Assembly: GCF_027579695.1 (NCBI RefSeq)
Contig: NC_083577.1
Coordinates: 91,774,016-91,838,015, forward strand
Direction: 5' to 3'
DNA length: 64,000 bases
From: Neoarius graeffei
Lineage: Eukaryota > Chordata > Actinopteri > Siluriformes > Ariidae
Both the position numbers and the translations under genes were made by a program. The notes under the pieces are model-generated. The model had not been told where the DNA came from. It searched no databases and saw nothing but the letters and a program-made list of their open reading frames with translations. Numbering within the stretch: position 1 is the stretch's first letter; each line of letters opens with the position of its first letter. This document shows positions 36,701 through 39,565 of the stretch, in pieces.

Positions 36701-39565
36701 CATATACCCAAAGAAATCCATAAATATCTATAGACACCCATATTATCAACAGAGATCCACAAATAGCTAAATACCTACAAACACCAATACACAGCATATA
36801 TTATTTGCATATGCACAATTACTAAAGCCATTCAGGATCTTGAAAAATCATGTCACCACATATTATTATCCAATCCCACTCAGCTAATTTAGATCAGAGA
36901 AGCAGCACTTCCTGGCTAAGAGAGGTTGATCCAGACTAGTTTTGTCAGATGCTACTGGACCAGGGTTGAACATGATGGAAAGCGTGCCAGATCCTACTAA
37001 GGAGGGTTGTCTGGTGATGCAGTGGTAGCAGGAAATTAAGAAATTGGATTTCTGATTGGATAGTTGTGAGTTCAAATCTCAGTGCTGCTACCACCTGGCC
37101 TTTGAGCAATGCTCTTAATGCTCATGTCTATAAAACAGATAAATGCAAGTCCTTCTGGACAAGGACATGTACCGTACCAAATGCTGTGAGTTTCCACAAT
37201 GTGGATCACTGTTCCTGAATCAGCTCTTTCAGCTGAGCTGATAGTTTGGCTACTTTAATACCTTTTAAGAACTTGTACATGCTTAAGTAGTGTAACATGA
37301 TACACATATTATTATTTGGTTAAAAACATACAGATTGTTATTACAGATACAGTTTTTTGTATTTATTTGCTTAGTTATTAAATAATGTTAACCAAAGTGT
37401 GGTTTGATGTGGTCTTTGCTCCACAAATAAAACAGCCTAAAATTACTGATGACCTGAAACAGTTTCTACTTTAACTGATTGTACAATCCCTACAATATAT
37501 GTTTACTGATGAAGATAAATGTCTTCCAATGTGTTCTTGTTGAACATAATTGCTTTTAGTTTGCTAAACTCAAGTCCTGAATGTTTGATCAGAGCACCTG
37601 GAGAGCTGGAGACCACATTTAATCATGTATCTCATCTACAGAGACAACCACAGGAGTGTGTGCTTCCGTCTGGCCCCTTGACGTGGTTTTGAAGTGAGTC
37701 CTCACTAAACCCAACTCAGGAGCTGCTGTACATGCTGCTCTGAAAGCAAGTCAGTATAAAGATCATACAGGAGAACAGAAGCACCCCTGTCCTCCTCCCC
37801 TACCTTTCAGTCCTTTGAATGATATCATAATTAGTCAGCTTAAATGGTTTAGAGAACCTGAAGCTCATAATCTCCTGGCAATCTGCTAGAAAATCCACAG
37901 TAATTACAGAGTTTGACTGACACAACACAGACAGAAACCACCTCTGATAGGTAACATGAAAAGGACAAGTTACAGCTCGCTATTACTGAAGCTGTCATGA
38001 AACACGCTCTTCAGAGGAACACCATCACCTGCACTCCTACCTGTTCCAGGTAATAATAAAACAGAATTACTGCATTAGAAAGTGAGGACATGATCTGGAC
38101 AGGTAGGAAGCTGTACATGTGCTAGGTGAATTGGTGTTGGACCAGGAGAATGTACCTGTGTACCTGTTATAACTATGGAGATTCACCTGTGCTAAATTAA
38201 TAAGTTCTACATAAAGGTGCACCTGTGCTAAGTGAGCAGGTGTTTCTGTGTTAAGAAAGGTGTCTGTTCTGAATGAGGATTTTCACTTCCATTATCTGTA
38301 ACCACTTATCCTGTACAGGGTCGTGAGCAAGCTGGCGCCTATCCCAGCTGACTATGGGTGAGAGGCAGGGTACACCCTGGACAAGTCACCAGGTCATCGC
38401 AGGGCTGACACATAGAGACACACAACCATTCACACCTGTGGTCAATTTAGAGCCACCAATTAACCTACCCTGCATGTCTTTGGACTGTGGGGGAAACCAG
38501 AGCACCCAGAGGAAACCCATGCAGACTCCACACAGAAAGGCCCTCATTAGCCACTGCGCTTGAACCCAGAATCTTCTTGCTGTGAGGCAACAGTGCTAAC
38601 CACTACACCACCGTGCCACCCCTAGGATTTTCACTTATGTTAGTTAATTTGGTGTATATATACTAGGTGAATGGCTGAATATGTGCAGAGTATTGAGTAC
38701 CTGTGTTAGAAAAATGTGTTCTTGCCCTAGTTGGTGGATCTCTCCTGTGCTGGGTAAGGATATATACCTGCTCTAGGTGAAAGGTTTAATCTATTGTGGG
38801 TATATAATGTATAGAATCTAGGTGTATATAAGCTAGGTGGTTCTAGGTGTAGAGGTGTATCTGTTCTGGAGCTAATGCAAGAGATCTACTGTACCTGTTC
38901 TAGGTGAGAAAACATATCTGAGCTGGGTGAGGATGTACTTTTTCTGGATGAGGAAATACACCTGAGCTAGATGTGGATGCATACCTGTTCTAGCTGAGGA
39001 GGTCTAGCTTTTCTAGGTGAGCAAGCATACCTCAGCTACTGTGTATAAAGAAATGTACCTGCTATAAATGAGGGGTTCCACCTAAGCTAGTTGAGGAGGT
39101 GTACCTGTTCTAGGTGAGGAAGCGTACCTGACCTAGGTGAGAAGTTGTACCTGGTCTAGTTAAGGGTTTTCACCTGAGGCAATTAAGGAACTGAGCTAAG
39201 TGTAGAAGTATAGGTGAATCTGTGCTAAGTGAGGAGGTGTATGTGTTCAAGGTGAGGGGTTTCACCTGTGCTACGTGAAGAGGTGTACCAGTTTTGGTTG
39301 AGAAAGTGTAACTGAGAGAAATGGCAAGGTGTACCTGCTGTAGTTGAGGGGTTTCATTTGTGGTAGGTAAGATGGTTTACCTGAAGCAAGCCTAGAAGTG
39401 TATCTGTGCTAGCTGATATGTTTTATGAGTGCTAGATGAGGAGCAGTACTTACGCTGTTCTAGGTGTGGAAGTGTACCTGTGCATGGTCTCCATGGTGCT
39501 GACCAGCTGCTGATGAAACAGCAGAAAAGGATGACAAACTTCAGCAGCATCAGAGCTGCGTTCAT
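829..39565 (-). CDS. tspear: tspear gene, 12 coding exons, complete and intact
   Basis: Secreted thrombospondin-type laminin G domain and EAR repeat protein. The coding exons, in order, are 39478-39565, 33394-33614, 22805-23031, 22591-22681, 22299-22455, 21621-21752, 21307-21539, 19766-19955, 19370-19602, 17429-17607, 17241-17342 and 829-991. Every junction is GT-AG and the phases match. The sum is 2016 bp, or 671 codons plus stop, close to the roughly 670 residues of mammalian TSPEAR. The predicted order is signal peptide (1-23), TSPN/LamG domain (about 30-215), linker (215-305) and seven EAR repeats (306-665), each marked by a DWE-F...FLVVAN-like core. EAR repeats are expected to form a seven-bladed beta-propeller. 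Known for the family: human variants cause ectodermal dysplasia with tooth agenesis, a deafness link has been reported, and Notch signalling is implicated. Seen here: no stop or frameshift. Inferred: functional gene. Fish may carry two paralogues, and which one this is cannot be told. Confidence 0.96.
992..1538. other. Start of tspear intron 11, unassigned
   Basis: A (CA)n tract lies at about 1001-1013 beside the exon 12 acceptor. I recognise no element in the remainder. Confidence 0.5.
1539..1670 (+). pseudogene. THAP-like zinc finger first exon (fragment)
   Basis: ATG at 1539 gives a basic leader ([12 protein letters not shown]) followed by [19 protein letters not shown], resembling the start of a THAP domain (C-x4-C, then a hydrophobic strand and FLKD). 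The frame stops soon after a possible GT donor at 1660. The second Cys-x2-His half is absent, so it is either exon 1 of a longer gene or a broken copy. THAP fingers occur in P-type and Kolobok transposases and in host THAP genes; which is meant here cannot be told. Confidence 0.4.
1786..2161 (+). repeat. Two units of a ~190-bp tandem repeat
   Basis: Unit 1 (about 1786-1965) and unit 2 (about 1966-2161) share blocks such as CCATGCCCATGCTG-like and TACATGCCTGCAAAATTT, and both end near GAGTTATGAATTTTTAA. A third unit follows at 2545-2741 after an inserted SINE. The family is unknown to me; it may be the subterminal repeats of a DNA transposon. Confidence 0.75.
2164..2540 (+). mobile_element. 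tRNA-derived SINE, type I tail
   Basis: The head GGTGTAGTGGTTAGCAC (box A) and GGGTTCGAACCC (box B) is tRNA-like. It is followed by the shared body (TTTCTGTGTGGAGTTTGC, TTTCCTCCGGGTGCTCC) and a type I tail (GGGCTGAGGTGCCCTTGAGC, then CACTGTGCTTGAAGTG and AATAAAGG). It splits the 190-bp repeat array. Short flanking repeats (TATAGA) are possible target duplications. Confidence 0.9.
2545..2741 (+). repeat. Third unit of the ~190-bp repeat
   Basis: Matches the two units at 1786-2161 (GGGGCGAATAACATCCCAAGG, GTGCCTGCAAAATTT). It is separated from them only by the SINE, so the array was contiguous before the SINE arrived. Confidence 0.72.
2741..2989 (-). pseudogene. Unknown acidic ORF, transposon-like
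   Basis: An 82-codon frame. The likely natural start is the MNNNMSDQ methionine. It is Ser/Glu-rich ([20 protein letters not shown]) and contains [10 protein letters not shown], which recalls the N-terminal part of P2X7-like proteins multiplied in fish repeats. That link is weak and from memory of the motif only. It directly adjoins the 190-bp repeat array, so both may belong to one degraded element. Confidence 0.3.
3745..3990 (-). pseudogene. RecQ-like helicase N-terminal fragment
   Basis: The frame reads [20 protein letters not shown] then [20 protein letters not shown] and MGLSENPIV. This is the RecQ-type Q-motif region and Walker A (TGFGKS). It stops soon after, before the DEAH box. The segment lies between inverted TAGTCTGGC(T/C)A motifs at about 3585 and 4110, so it may have been carried by a non-autonomous element. 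Helicase function is impossible from this piece. Confidence 0.6.
4347..4802. mobile_element. Non-autonomous DNA transposon (hAT-like MITE)
   Basis: The ends are inverted: AAGGCTATATGCACACTAAT at the left matches the reverse complement of ATTAGTGTAGACATAGCCTT at the right. The interior holds ACTCCGGAGTTTTCAA, typical of fish hAT-like MITEs. No coding capacity. Confidence 0.7.
4825..5007 (+). pseudogene. L2-like reverse transcriptase remnant
   Basis: The frame holds [19 protein letters not shown], a decayed form of the [12 protein letters not shown] catalytic block of L2/CR1 reverse transcriptases, with YADD changed to YTND. Only about 60 codons are recognisable. Confidence 0.55.
5008..5671. 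other. Unassigned intron sequence
   Basis: Several short overlapping frames are present, but none has a recognisable domain or composition. I see no TIR or SINE. Confidence 0.4.
5674..7179 (-). mobile_element. Tc1-like element 1, left TIR and body
   Basis: The left TIR starts at 5674 after a TA (5672-5673) and runs about 210 bp. The transposase lies on the minus strand. The right TIR is cut at 7179, and its missing distal 88 bp lie at 16869-16956, followed by TA. The two parts together are about 1595 bp, against 1606 bp for the intact sister at 14247-15852. A LINE complex inserted into the right TIR explains the split. Confidence 0.93.
5894..6900 (-). pseudogene. Tc1 transposase pseudogene (element 1)
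   Basis: [20 protein letters not shown] opens the paired-like DNA-binding domain. The DDE domain shows [12 protein letters not shown] (first Asp) and a downstream [10 protein letters not shown] (Glu kept). A 16-bp deletion near 6085, relative to the copy at 14650, removes the block before the Glu and shifts the frame. Further indels split it into at least three frames. It is a DD34E-type Tc1 transposase, inactive. Confidence 0.9.
7188..7409 (+). pseudogene. LINE ORF1 esterase domain, C-terminal part (copy A)
   Basis: Encodes the end of an SGNH-type esterase domain as found in ORF1 of CR1-group LINEs. The Asp-x-x-His block is kept here as [14 protein letters not shown]. The GDS and G-x-ND blocks are missing because of 5' truncation. 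The frame ends GLGNF and stop, next to the site where copy C received an L1. Confidence 0.8.
7506..8854 (+). pseudogene. LINE ORF2, APE endonuclease and linker (copy A)
   Basis: The apurinic endonuclease-like domain shows [41 protein letters not shown] and, after an in-frame TGA at 8037, the catalytic [13 protein letters not shown] block. The TGA is a leucine codon in copy C, so it arose in this copy. A linker (8557-8854) follows with [17 protein letters not shown]. The frame is cut at 8854 by the inserted LINE. Confidence 0.88.
8989..9557 (-). mobile_element. L2-like LINE 3' end inserted in the second LINE
   Basis: The minus strand encodes [20 protein letters not shown] and [18 protein letters not shown], the C-terminus of an L2-type ORF2 (9291-9560). 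Then comes a 3' UTR ending (plus strand) GCAAGGCAAGTTTATTTCTA, the usual L2 tail. It splits the host LINE exactly before MDIFNFN. AATGG on both sides may be the target duplication. Confidence 0.82.
9560..12473 (+). pseudogene. ORF2 of second LINE, endonuclease and RT, decayed
   Basis: Frames in order: the N-terminus [14 protein letters not shown]; endonuclease blocks [18 protein letters not shown] and [11 protein letters not shown]; the RT fingers; [17 protein letters not shown] (motif A); [19 protein letters not shown] (motif B); and FANDTAIVG where FADD is expected, so a catalytic Asp is replaced by Asn. The C-terminal part includes [14 protein letters not shown] and [12 protein letters not shown]. 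At least five frame changes break it. Inactive. Confidence 0.88.
12760..14246 (+). pseudogene. LINE ORF2 reverse transcriptase (copy A)
   Basis: The intact frame 13108-14259 (the last codons lie in the Tc1) holds RT motifs [54 protein letters not shown] and [12 protein letters not shown] with both catalytic Asp residues kept. Then comes the thumb/C-terminal region with [14 protein letters not shown]. Stops occur upstream near 12935. The Tc1 at 14247 removes the last C-terminal codons to 15855-15989. Confidence 0.9.
14247..15852 (-). mobile_element. Tc1-like element 2, complete ends, TA duplication
   Basis: 1606 bp, bounded by TA at 14245-14246 and 15853-15854. The ends CAGTGGTGCTTGAAAG and CTTTCAAACACCACTG head TIRs of about 210 bp. 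Copy C (GGCTACATCAGG near 29114) shows the empty target site, proving a clean insertion into LINE copy A. It is the same family as element 1 but inserted later. Confidence 0.96.
14403..15485 (-). pseudogene. Tc1 transposase pseudogene (element 2)
   Basis: The start [20 protein letters not shown] leads a paired-like domain ([13 protein letters not shown]). The DDE half shows [10 protein letters not shown] (second Asp), while the third acidic site reads [11 protein letters not shown], with Lys in place of the catalytic Glu. A frameshift near 15030-15110 separates the two halves. It therefore could not move itself; it was presumably mobilised by another copy. Confidence 0.9.
15853..16868 (+). 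other. LINE copy A ORF2 end and 3' UTR
   Basis: 15855-15989 completes ORF2 ([18 protein letters not shown] relic, then [15 protein letters not shown] and stop). The 3' UTR follows, parallel to copy C, and ends with GTAAAGCTGCTTTGCGACAA, an AAAGCGCTATACAGATAAAC block and CTTGACTTGAC. Short frames in this UTR are not genes. Confidence 0.85.
16869..16956 (-). mobile_element. Displaced distal right TIR of Tc1 element 1
   Basis: 88 bp matching the end of a Tc1 right TIR (GTGTGAAAATCTGATGATG to TTTCAAGCACCACTA), followed by TA at 16957-16958. It is exactly the part missing at 7179. Explained by insertion of LINE copy A into the TIR. Confidence 0.92.
17241..17342 (-). CDS. tspear: tspear exon 11, EAR repeat 6
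   Basis: The exon is 102 bp and encodes residues 584-618. The acceptor is GTTTGCAG and the donor GTGAGT. It encodes [20 protein letters not shown] and NSVVYR. It is only 86 bp from exon 10 but about 16.2 kb from exon 12, the distance being made of nested transposons. Confidence 0.95.
17429..17607 (-). CDS. tspear: tspear exon 10, EAR repeat 5
   Basis: The exon is 179 bp and encodes residues 525-584. The acceptor is CATTTCAG and the donor GTGAGT. The core [19 protein letters not shown] is followed by [20 protein letters not shown]. Two N-x-S/T sequons are seen. Confidence 0.95.
17608..18025. other. tspear intron 9, unassigned part
   Basis: No coding or repeat signature recognised before the LINE 3' end that begins with a TTCAA-repeat tail. 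Confidence 0.45.
18026..18275 (-). mobile_element. CR1/L2-type LINE 3' end
   Basis: Read on the minus strand this is the same 3' UTR as LINE copies A and C (GATGAGGATGGGTTCTC, AGTCTGGTTCTTCTCAAGG, GTAAAGCTGCTTTGTGAC), ending in repeats of AATTG. Only the 3' terminus is present. Confidence 0.82.
18747..19069 (-). mobile_element. tRNA-derived SINE, type II tail
   Basis: A reversed SINE with the shared tRNA-like head (at 19069, box B GGTTTGAGCTC-like) and the type II tail (CCTATCCCAGCTGATTATGGG on the plus strand). Flanking ACCTTTACATC and ACCTTTATATC are a target duplication with one mismatch. Confidence 0.9.
19370..19602 (-). CDS. tspear: tspear exon 9, EAR repeats 3-4
   Basis: The exon is 233 bp and encodes residues 447-524. 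The acceptor is GTGTACAG and the donor GTACAC. It contains [20 protein letters not shown], then [20 protein letters not shown] and [14 protein letters not shown]. An N-x-T sequon (NQT) is present. Confidence 0.95.
19766..19955 (-). CDS. tspear: tspear exon 8, EAR repeats 2-3
   Basis: The exon is 190 bp and encodes residues 384-447. The acceptor is TGTTTTAG and the donor GTTGAT. It begins [11 protein letters not shown], then [13 protein letters not shown] and [20 protein letters not shown]. The blade is cut mid-repeat, as is usual in EAR genes. Confidence 0.94.
20276..20787 (+). mobile_element. Short Tc1-like element with TA duplication
   Basis: The ends CACTATATGACTTAAAGTAT and CACATGCTTTTGGCCATATAGTG are inverted, with TA on each side (20274-20275, 20788-20789). 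The interior holds a transposase relic: CACGACAATGCCCCTGT (HDNAPV, second Asp region) and [18 protein letters not shown] (third acidic region). At 512 bp it is internally deleted. Confidence 0.85.
20818..21260 (-). repeat. ~30-bp minisatellite (GTCCCAA-CTACCTCC type)
   Basis: About 14 degenerate units built from CCCTACCTCC, ATGGCTCTGTCC and CAACTT blocks, here in minus orientation. The same unit in plus orientation recurs at 23106, 31003, 32575 and 42605. The long minus-strand open frame across it is a product of the repeat period. Confidence 0.85.
21307..21539 (-). CDS. tspear: tspear exon 7, EAR repeat 1 and start of 2
   Basis: The exon is 233 bp (phase 1 in, phase 0 out) and encodes residues 306-383. 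The acceptor is TATGCAG and the donor GTTTGA. It opens [20 protein letters not shown]. The first EAR core reads [17 protein letters not shown], then a strand [15 protein letters not shown]. It ends at [10 protein letters not shown], the start of repeat 2. Confidence 0.95.
21590..21795. repeat. Microsatellites flanking tspear exon 6
   Basis: (TG)n at about 21590-21607 and (GA)n at 21759-21795 lie close on either side of exon 6. The (GA)n tract is (CT)n on the transcribed strand and acts as the pyrimidine tract before the exon 6 acceptor. Confidence 0.8.
21621..21752 (-). CDS. tspear: tspear exon 6, linker
   Basis: The exon is 132 bp and encodes residues 262-306. The acceptor is TTCTGTAG, just after a (GA)n tract on the plus strand, and the donor is GTATAT. 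It encodes the segment with [19 protein letters not shown], a LamG-like hairpin (an Asn-Gly-Thr glycosylation sequon is present) that precedes EAR repeat 1 in this family. Confidence 0.92.
21948..21989. repeat. (GTTT)n microsatellite
   Basis: About ten perfect TTTG units in tspear intron 5. Confidence 0.9.
22299..22455 (-). CDS. tspear: tspear exon 5, LamG to linker
   Basis: The exon is 157 bp and encodes residues 210-262. The acceptor is CTCACTCAG and the donor GTGAGA. It starts [20 protein letters not shown] and ends in the LYPY segment that leads into the linker before the EAR repeats. Confidence 0.94.
22591..22681 (-). CDS. tspear: tspear exon 4, end of LamG domain
   Basis: The exon is 91 bp (phase 2 in, phase 0 out) and encodes residues 179-209. 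The acceptor is AACTATAG and the donor GTAAGG. It encodes [20 protein letters not shown] followed by SRRR, the last LamG strand. It lies 123 bp from exon 3. Confidence 0.93.
22805..23031 (-). CDS. tspear: tspear exon 3, LamG core
   Basis: The acceptor is CATGCAG. The exon is 227 bp and encodes residues 104-179. It reads [20 protein letters not shown] and later [13 protein letters not shown] and LDCGIPVEL, the LamG strands including the conserved Trp-His and the Cys of the domain. The donor is placed at GAGCT|GTAGGT, because only this choice joins exon 4 in frame. Reading four bases further would add a stop. Confidence 0.95.
23106..23250 (+). repeat. Minisatellite block, GGTTGGGACAGA type
   Basis: A few decayed units (TTAGGGAGGTTGGGACAGAAG) of the family seen at 20818, 31003, 32575 and 42605. 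Confidence 0.55.
23270..23775 (+). mobile_element. LINE 3' UTR fragment with a MITE inside
   Basis: 23270-23370 and 23611-23775 match the 3' UTR of the CR1/L2-type family (AAGGTACACATG, GACCTGCCTGATCCAT), as also seen at 34340-34540. They are split by the MITE at 23371-23610. The fragment abuts the 5'-truncated start of LINE copy C. Confidence 0.65.
23371..23610. mobile_element. 240-bp MITE with CAGTGCAAAAAA ends
   Basis: Left CAGTGCAAAAAATTT and right ATTTTTTGCAGTG are inverted. The interior is AT-rich and non-coding. I could not fix the target duplication, because the flanks carry a repeated CATTTGACTC(C/T)TCCTGCC motif. Confidence 0.75.
23738..24350 (+). pseudogene. LINE ORF1 with SGNH esterase domain (copy C)
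   Basis: The frame from about 23780 shows block [17 protein letters not shown] (GDS nucleophile Ser) and block [15 protein letters not shown] (Gly-x-Asn-Asp). The last block reads [14 protein letters not shown], where the catalytic His seen in copy A (SIHPT) is Arg. Esterase domains of this kind are known in ORF1 of CR1-group LINEs. The N-terminus is truncated, and an L1 entered within the last codons before the natural stop, so the frame runs on into the insert to 24427. Confidence 0.85.
24351..25340 (-). mobile_element. 5'-truncated L1 insertion, 16-bp target duplication
   Basis: Flanked by identical GGCCTAGTTAATTTCT at 24335-24350 and 25341-25356. It begins with a T-run (poly-A tail of a minus-strand L1) and is 990 bp. 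Copy A at about 7393 shows the unfilled site. Poly-A plus long duplication is the hallmark of L1 target-primed insertion. Confidence 0.95.
24625..25293 (-). pseudogene. L1 ORF2 C-terminal fragment
   Basis: 222 open codons with [40 protein letters not shown], the zinc-knuckle-like [15 protein letters not shown], and [12 protein letters not shown]. This is the conserved C-terminal domain of fish L1 ORF2. The frame is still open, suggesting a young insertion, but the endonuclease and RT are absent. Confidence 0.88.
25511..25845 (+). mobile_element. SINE type II in LINE copy C
   Basis: tRNA-like head (GGTGTAGTGGTTAGCGCTG), type II tail (AGCTGGGATAGGCTCCAGCT, ending AATGAGATGAGAATAAT). Perfect 13-bp duplication GAGTTTGTTCCAG at 25498-25510 and 25846-25858. 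The empty site is at about 7547 in copy A. Confidence 0.95.
26331..26682 (+). mobile_element. SINE type II in LINE copy C (second)
   Basis: Full type II SINE inside the endonuclease region. Duplication ATCTGGTTATT at 26320-26330 and 26683-26693; empty site at about 8023 in copy A. Confidence 0.95.
27491..27629 (+). repeat. 79-bp insert between 30-bp direct repeats in ORF2
   Basis: The 30-bp segment ending CTACTAATTTAAGGTCAG occurs at 27491-27520 and 27600-27629 (one mismatch). The 79 bp between them start TAGTGTGGTGCTGTGGG and match the first ~73 bp of the second LINE at 8855, which sits at the identical position in copy A. Confidence 0.9.
29256..30590 (+). other. LINE copy C 3' UTR
   Basis: Non-coding 3' UTR homologous to 15990-16868. 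It holds an 11-C run at 29555-29565, a local duplication of GGACTGCAGTTGACTTG near 29765-29805, and a type I SINE. It ends with the TTGAC-repeat tail. Confidence 0.85.
30117..30492 (+). mobile_element. SINE type I in LINE copy C 3' UTR
   Basis: tRNA-like head with GGTTCGAACCC box B, type I tail (GGGCTGAGGTGCCCTTGTGC, CACTGTGCTTGAAGTG, AATAAAGG) and an internal (GT)n. It splits the LINE tail so that AAGTCGTTCAAATTCTG resumes at about 30499. Confidence 0.9.
30765..31000 (+). mobile_element. CR1/L2-type LINE 3' end (decayed)
   Basis: GATGGGTTCCATTTGAGTCTG, then CTTGCTCATTAGAGATAAAT and a TTGAATTG tail, a diverged copy of the same 3' UTR family. Confidence 0.75.
31003..31390 (+). repeat. Minisatellite, GGTTGGGACAG type
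   Basis: About 11 decayed units (GAGGTTGGGACAGTGCCAC, GGGAGGTAGAGAGGTTGG). Same family as 20818-21260 (other strand), 32575-33140 and 42605-42960. It is cut at its 3' side by the foldback element. Confidence 0.85.
31604..31745 (+). mobile_element. 5'-truncated SINE type II in left foldback arm
   Basis: Type II tail only (CCAGAGTGTATCCCGCC, CAGCTGGGATAGGTTTCAGC), ending in (GGAT)n. Target duplication GATGACTGGG at 31594-31603 and 31746-31755. The opposite arm shows the uninterrupted sequence. Confidence 0.92.
32356..32508 (-). mobile_element. SINE variant with LINE-type third tail, right arm
   Basis: On the minus strand it carries the SINE body (GCATGCAGTTAGGTTAAC, GGACGGCCTTGGGCTGAAG) joined to a different tail ending AATTTCGTTGTACATTTG, AATAAAGGCATTC and (TATTC)n, which looks like a Rex1-type LINE 3' end. 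The left arm shows the empty site (TTATCTCATTACAGTGG). Confidence 0.75.
32575..33140 (+). repeat. Minisatellite, GGTTGGGACAAAGCC type
   Basis: About 18 decayed units of 28-35 bp (AGCCATAATGAGGTGAAGATG, GGGAGGTTGGAGCAGAACC). It continues the block at 31003-31390, so the foldback appears to have landed inside one array. Confidence 0.85.
33394..33614 (-). CDS. tspear: tspear exon 2, start of TSPN/LamG domain
   Basis: The acceptor is TCCACAG and the donor is GTAAGA. The exon is 221 bp and encodes residues 30-103. It opens [16 protein letters not shown] and contains [19 protein letters not shown], the characteristic first half of a thrombospondin N-terminal/laminin G domain. It ends in phase 0 after NINPD. 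Confidence 0.95.
33615..34339. other. tspear intron 1, unassigned
   Basis: Only a decayed SINE type II scrap near 33727-33775 (CTTTATCCTGGTCAGG, GGAGCCTATCCCAGG). Nothing else recognised. Confidence 0.45.
34340..35042 (+). mobile_element. CR1/L2-type LINE 3' UTR copy
   Basis: Runs from TTAAGGTACACATGC through GACCTGCCTGATCCATTGG and GATGAGGATGGGTTCCC to AAAGCGCTATGCAAATCATA and an ATTGA-repeat tail. It is a longer 3' UTR version than in copies A and C. Confidence 0.85.
35153..35487 (-). mobile_element. SINE type II (minus)
   Basis: Full reversed SINE, tRNA-like head near 35487 (CACTACACCACCGTGCCGCC). Perfect 14-bp duplication CATCACTGAGCCTC at 35139-35152 and 35488-35501. Confidence 0.95.
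35502..36198. other. tspear intron 1, unassigned
   Basis: AT-rich sequence with a short lysine-rich frame at 35545-35766 that has no recognisable domain. No repeat family identified. Confidence 0.4.
36199..36760 (+). repeat. Degenerate minisatellite, CACCCACAAGAACC type
   Basis: Units of about 20-25 bp (GACACCCACAAGAACCCCAC, GAGACCAAGAGACCCC) repeat with decay. Open frames on both strands follow the period and are not gene evidence. Confidence 0.75.
37012..37187 (+). mobile_element. tRNA-derived SINE of a different family
   Basis: Box A-like TGATGCAGTGGTAGC and box B GAGTTCAAATC are followed by CCTTTGAGCAATGCTCTTAA and GATAAATGCAAGTCCTTCTG, the body of a common fish SINE. Tail near CCAAATGCTGTGAG. 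Confidence 0.75.
37188..38275. other. tspear intron 1, unassigned
   Basis: Unique-looking AT-rich sequence. The last ~180 bp begin to show CTGTGCTA/GTACCTG phrases of the minisatellite further right. No gene or element recognised. Confidence 0.45.
38289..38623 (-). mobile_element. SINE type II (minus)
   Basis: Full reversed SINE. 13-bp duplication AGGATTTTCACTT at 38276-38288 and 38624-38636. Confidence 0.94.
38700..39480 (-). repeat. Minisatellite containing the exon 1 splice donor
   Basis: Degenerate ~30-bp units with GTTCTAGGTGAGG and GTGTACCTG blocks. On the transcribed strand each reads CAGGTACAC, a good 5' splice site. The unit at 39457-39480 overlaps the real exon 1 donor and matches the unit at 39107-39130 at 22 of 24 bases. 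Confidence 0.8.
39478..39565 (-). CDS. tspear: tspear exon 1, signal peptide
   Basis: The ATG at 39565 opens 29 codons: a short polar start, a hydrophobic stretch ([14 protein letters not shown]) and a small-residue cleavage zone (SSWSA), then PWRPCT. This is a typical secretory signal peptide. The exon ends in phase 1 at a CAG|GTAC donor. The leftover G plus the first two bases of exon 2 give Asp, continuing the family-typical PCTD. The donor lies inside a unit of the neighbouring minisatellite. Confidence 0.93.

Noticed and set aside
38700..39480. CRISPR array
   Set aside because: Units are degenerate, of uneven length and without unique spacers; eukaryotic minisatellite in a gene intron.
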